A stretch of 64,000 bases of DNA from PALSA-1353 sp050014015 (GTDB lineage: Bacteria; Planctomycetota; Phycisphaerae; Tepidisphaerales; Tepidisphaeraceae): NCBI GenBank assembly GCA_050014015.1, contig JBEKEC010000007.1:1-64000 (forward strand). The letters run 5' to 3'. The first letter of the stretch is position 1, and each line of letters begins with the position of its first letter. Both the position numbers and the translations under genes were made by a program. Below are positions 62,779 to 64,000 of this stretch, piece after piece. A model generated the notes under the pieces. The model saw only the letters and a list, made by a program, of their open reading frames with translations. It was not told the origin of the DNA and did not search any database.

Positions 62779-64000
62779 ATGCCCAGAAATACGCGATATT
62801 TTCAAGCATCGTCAAATATCATCAAACCGCGTAAAGCCCTGGAATGTCTGCCGCCCAAGCAGACGACGGTTGCGCTGGTGCGTGCGGTGAAGACGACCGA
62901 GGGATGGAAAAAGGCGAACGGGAGGATCGCGCTGACGGTCGAGCAGCCGAACGTGGAGATGCGCGCCGGGCAAATCGTGCGGGTGACGGGGATGCTTGCG
63001 CGTCCGGCCGGGCCGATGAATCCGGGGGAATTTGATTATGCGGAGTGGTGCCGGCAGCAGCGGATTTTGGCGACTTTCCGCGTCGGACATGCCGATGGCG
63101 TCGAGATCGAAAAGGAGGGCGCGGCCGGGCCGGTCGTCTGGCTGCGGGAAAAAACGCGGCATCTTCTGGCCGAGGGATTTACTGACGAAGAGTCGTTCGA
63201 TCACGTTTTGCTGCGGGCGTTTGTGCTGGGCGATCCCGATCCGCAGCTTCGCGATCTGGACGAGCGATTCGTGCGCACGGGGACGATTCACTATCTGGCC
63301 ATCAGCGGATTGCACGTGGCGATCATCGGAGCGATGGCGCTGCTGGTTTGCCGGCTGCTGCGGCGTTCGCCGCGGACGTCGGCGCTGGTGGCGCTGGGGG
63401 TTGTGCTGTTGTATGGAACATTGGCCGAGCCGTCGTGGCCGGGATGGCGGTCGATCATTCTTTGCACCGCGGCGACGCTGGGGATACTGGGGCGGCGGGT
63501 GATGGATTCGCTCCAGATGTTCGCCGTCGCGGTCGGGGCGGTGCTGCTGATTCATCCGGCGGACCTGGGCAACGGAGGATTCCAGGTAAGCTTCGCGGCG
63601 GTGTTGGGAATGCTCCTTTTTGGCCGAACGGCTAAGCAATATATCTGGAACCGGTGGAAGGGGCCGGACCCGGTTCCCTGGAATGTTTCCCGCAGCCGCG
63701 CCACGCGGCCCCTGCGAACGTTGGGTAGGTTCGTGGTAGCAACACTGATCGCTTCATGCGTGGCATGGGGAATGTCGATGCCGCTGATCGCGTACCACTT
63801 CGGGCAACTGAGTTTCTGGGCGGCTCCGGCGGGGGTGGTGCTCTTGCCCCTGACGCTGGTGGCGCTGGTGGCTGGGGTGGGGAAAATTTTGCTGACGTTG
63901 TGCTGGCCGGGCGGGGCGCATTGGTGGGCGGTGATGGCGATGGGGCCAATCGAATGTATGCGGCACGCGATCGAATGGCTGGATCGGTTTCCCGGGGCGA
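62779..64000 (+). pseudogene. comEC: comEC 3' part, runs off the window
   Basis: From LPPKQTTVALVRAV the frame continues as ComEC: the DUF4131 beta domain (VRVTGMLARPAGPMNPGEFDYAEWCRQQ), then the competence channel with GTIHYLAISGLHVAIIGAMALLV, the signature of ComEC/Rec2, and several membrane helices. The frame is open to the window end, so no stop is seen. An in-frame ATG at 62779, from element DNA, adds 23 residues and could start an N-truncated product. The C-terminal domain lies outside the window. Confidence 0.88.
62849..62863 (+). repeat. attR core
   Basis: TGCCGCCCAAGCAGA, 14/15 match with the attL core at 23586-23600, in the same comEC reading phase (CTG CCG CCC AAG CAG). Confidence 0.82.

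Larger units (their letters stand above)
23601..62863. mobile_element. 39.3-kb integrated phage-like element in comEC
   Basis: Bounded by the att cores, with arm-type repeats inside each end (23699-23717 and 62712-62730), a tyrosine integrase next to the right end, an excisionase-like gene, primase-polymerase, Topo VI-like fusion, and terminase small and large subunits. Virion-like proteins lie at the left end. No portal, prohead protease, major capsid or lysis gene was recognised, and no relaxase or type IV secretion gene. About 25 kb in the middle is accessory cargo including a restriction-like operon. Best read as a defective prophage or a phage satellite carrying defence genes. Confidence 0.87.

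Noticed and set aside
23601..62863. Integrative conjugative element
   Set aside because: No relaxase, coupling protein or type IV secretion gene; terminase subunits point to a phage-derived element.
62812..63639. 275-codon minus-strand frame opposite comEC
   Set aside because: Composition is Arg/His/Pro-rich shadow, while the plus strand reads unmistakable ComEC.

Overview
The window looks like a GC-rich bacterial chromosome, most probably a planctomycete (Phycisphaerae-like). This is an inference from the PEP-CTERM secreted protein, a peptidoglycan-recycling pair, many dispersed palindromic repeats, and small proteins of a planctomycete type. No rRNA or tRNA gene was seen to fix the taxonomy.

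Host backbone, 1-23600. A sigma-54 response regulator is translationally coupled to ispF and cysS. Next come a GH43 glycosidase between palindromes, a PEP-CTERM protein, a radical SAM enzyme, aat and clpS (the two halves of the bacterial N-end rule, convergent), anmK-murQ (anhydro-MurNAc recycling), citrate synthase, a HIT protein, an SPFH/ribbon-helix-helix pair with a perfect palindromic operator, a REP-associated transposase with its REPs, mbfA, a PAS-GAF-REC protein, glmS and the 5' end of comEC. A 3.48-kb IS1-family transposon (11771-15248, 18-bp terminal repeats, 8-bp target duplication) carrying at least five passenger genes sits between citrate synthase and the HIT gene.

Integrated element, about 23601-62863 (39.3 kb). 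comEC is split. Codons for LPPKQ occur at the left break (23585-23599) and again in the same reading phase at the right break (62848-62862), inside a 15-bp near-identical att core. Both ends also carry a tandem GGTGCAAC arm repeat. The right end has a tyrosine integrase, an excisionase-like protein, a primase-polymerase, a single-chain topoisomerase VI B-A fusion (Topo VIII-like) and both terminase subunits. The left end has two large virion-like proteins and small partners. No portal, protease or capsid gene was recognised between the two phage-like blocks.

Cargo, about 29-54.4 kb. The place where head genes would be expected holds mostly oppositely oriented genes: zinc-ribbon membrane proteins, an XRE regulator, a HEPN plus DUF4062 pair, a proline-rich membrane-anchored protein, a Schlafen/AlbA_2 protein, a PD-(D/E)XK protein, and a defence-like operon. 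That operon is SNF2 helicase-DUF3883, a 145-aa unknown, DUF1156 DNA methylase, GmrSD-like DUF262/DUF1524 and DUF499 ATPase, with an hsdS 3' scar inside it. A serine recombinase and a DUF6338 membrane protein follow. The whole suggests a defence-carrying, probably capsid-less prophage or phage satellite that switches comEC off while integrated.

End, 62864-64000: the remainder of comEC, running off the window.
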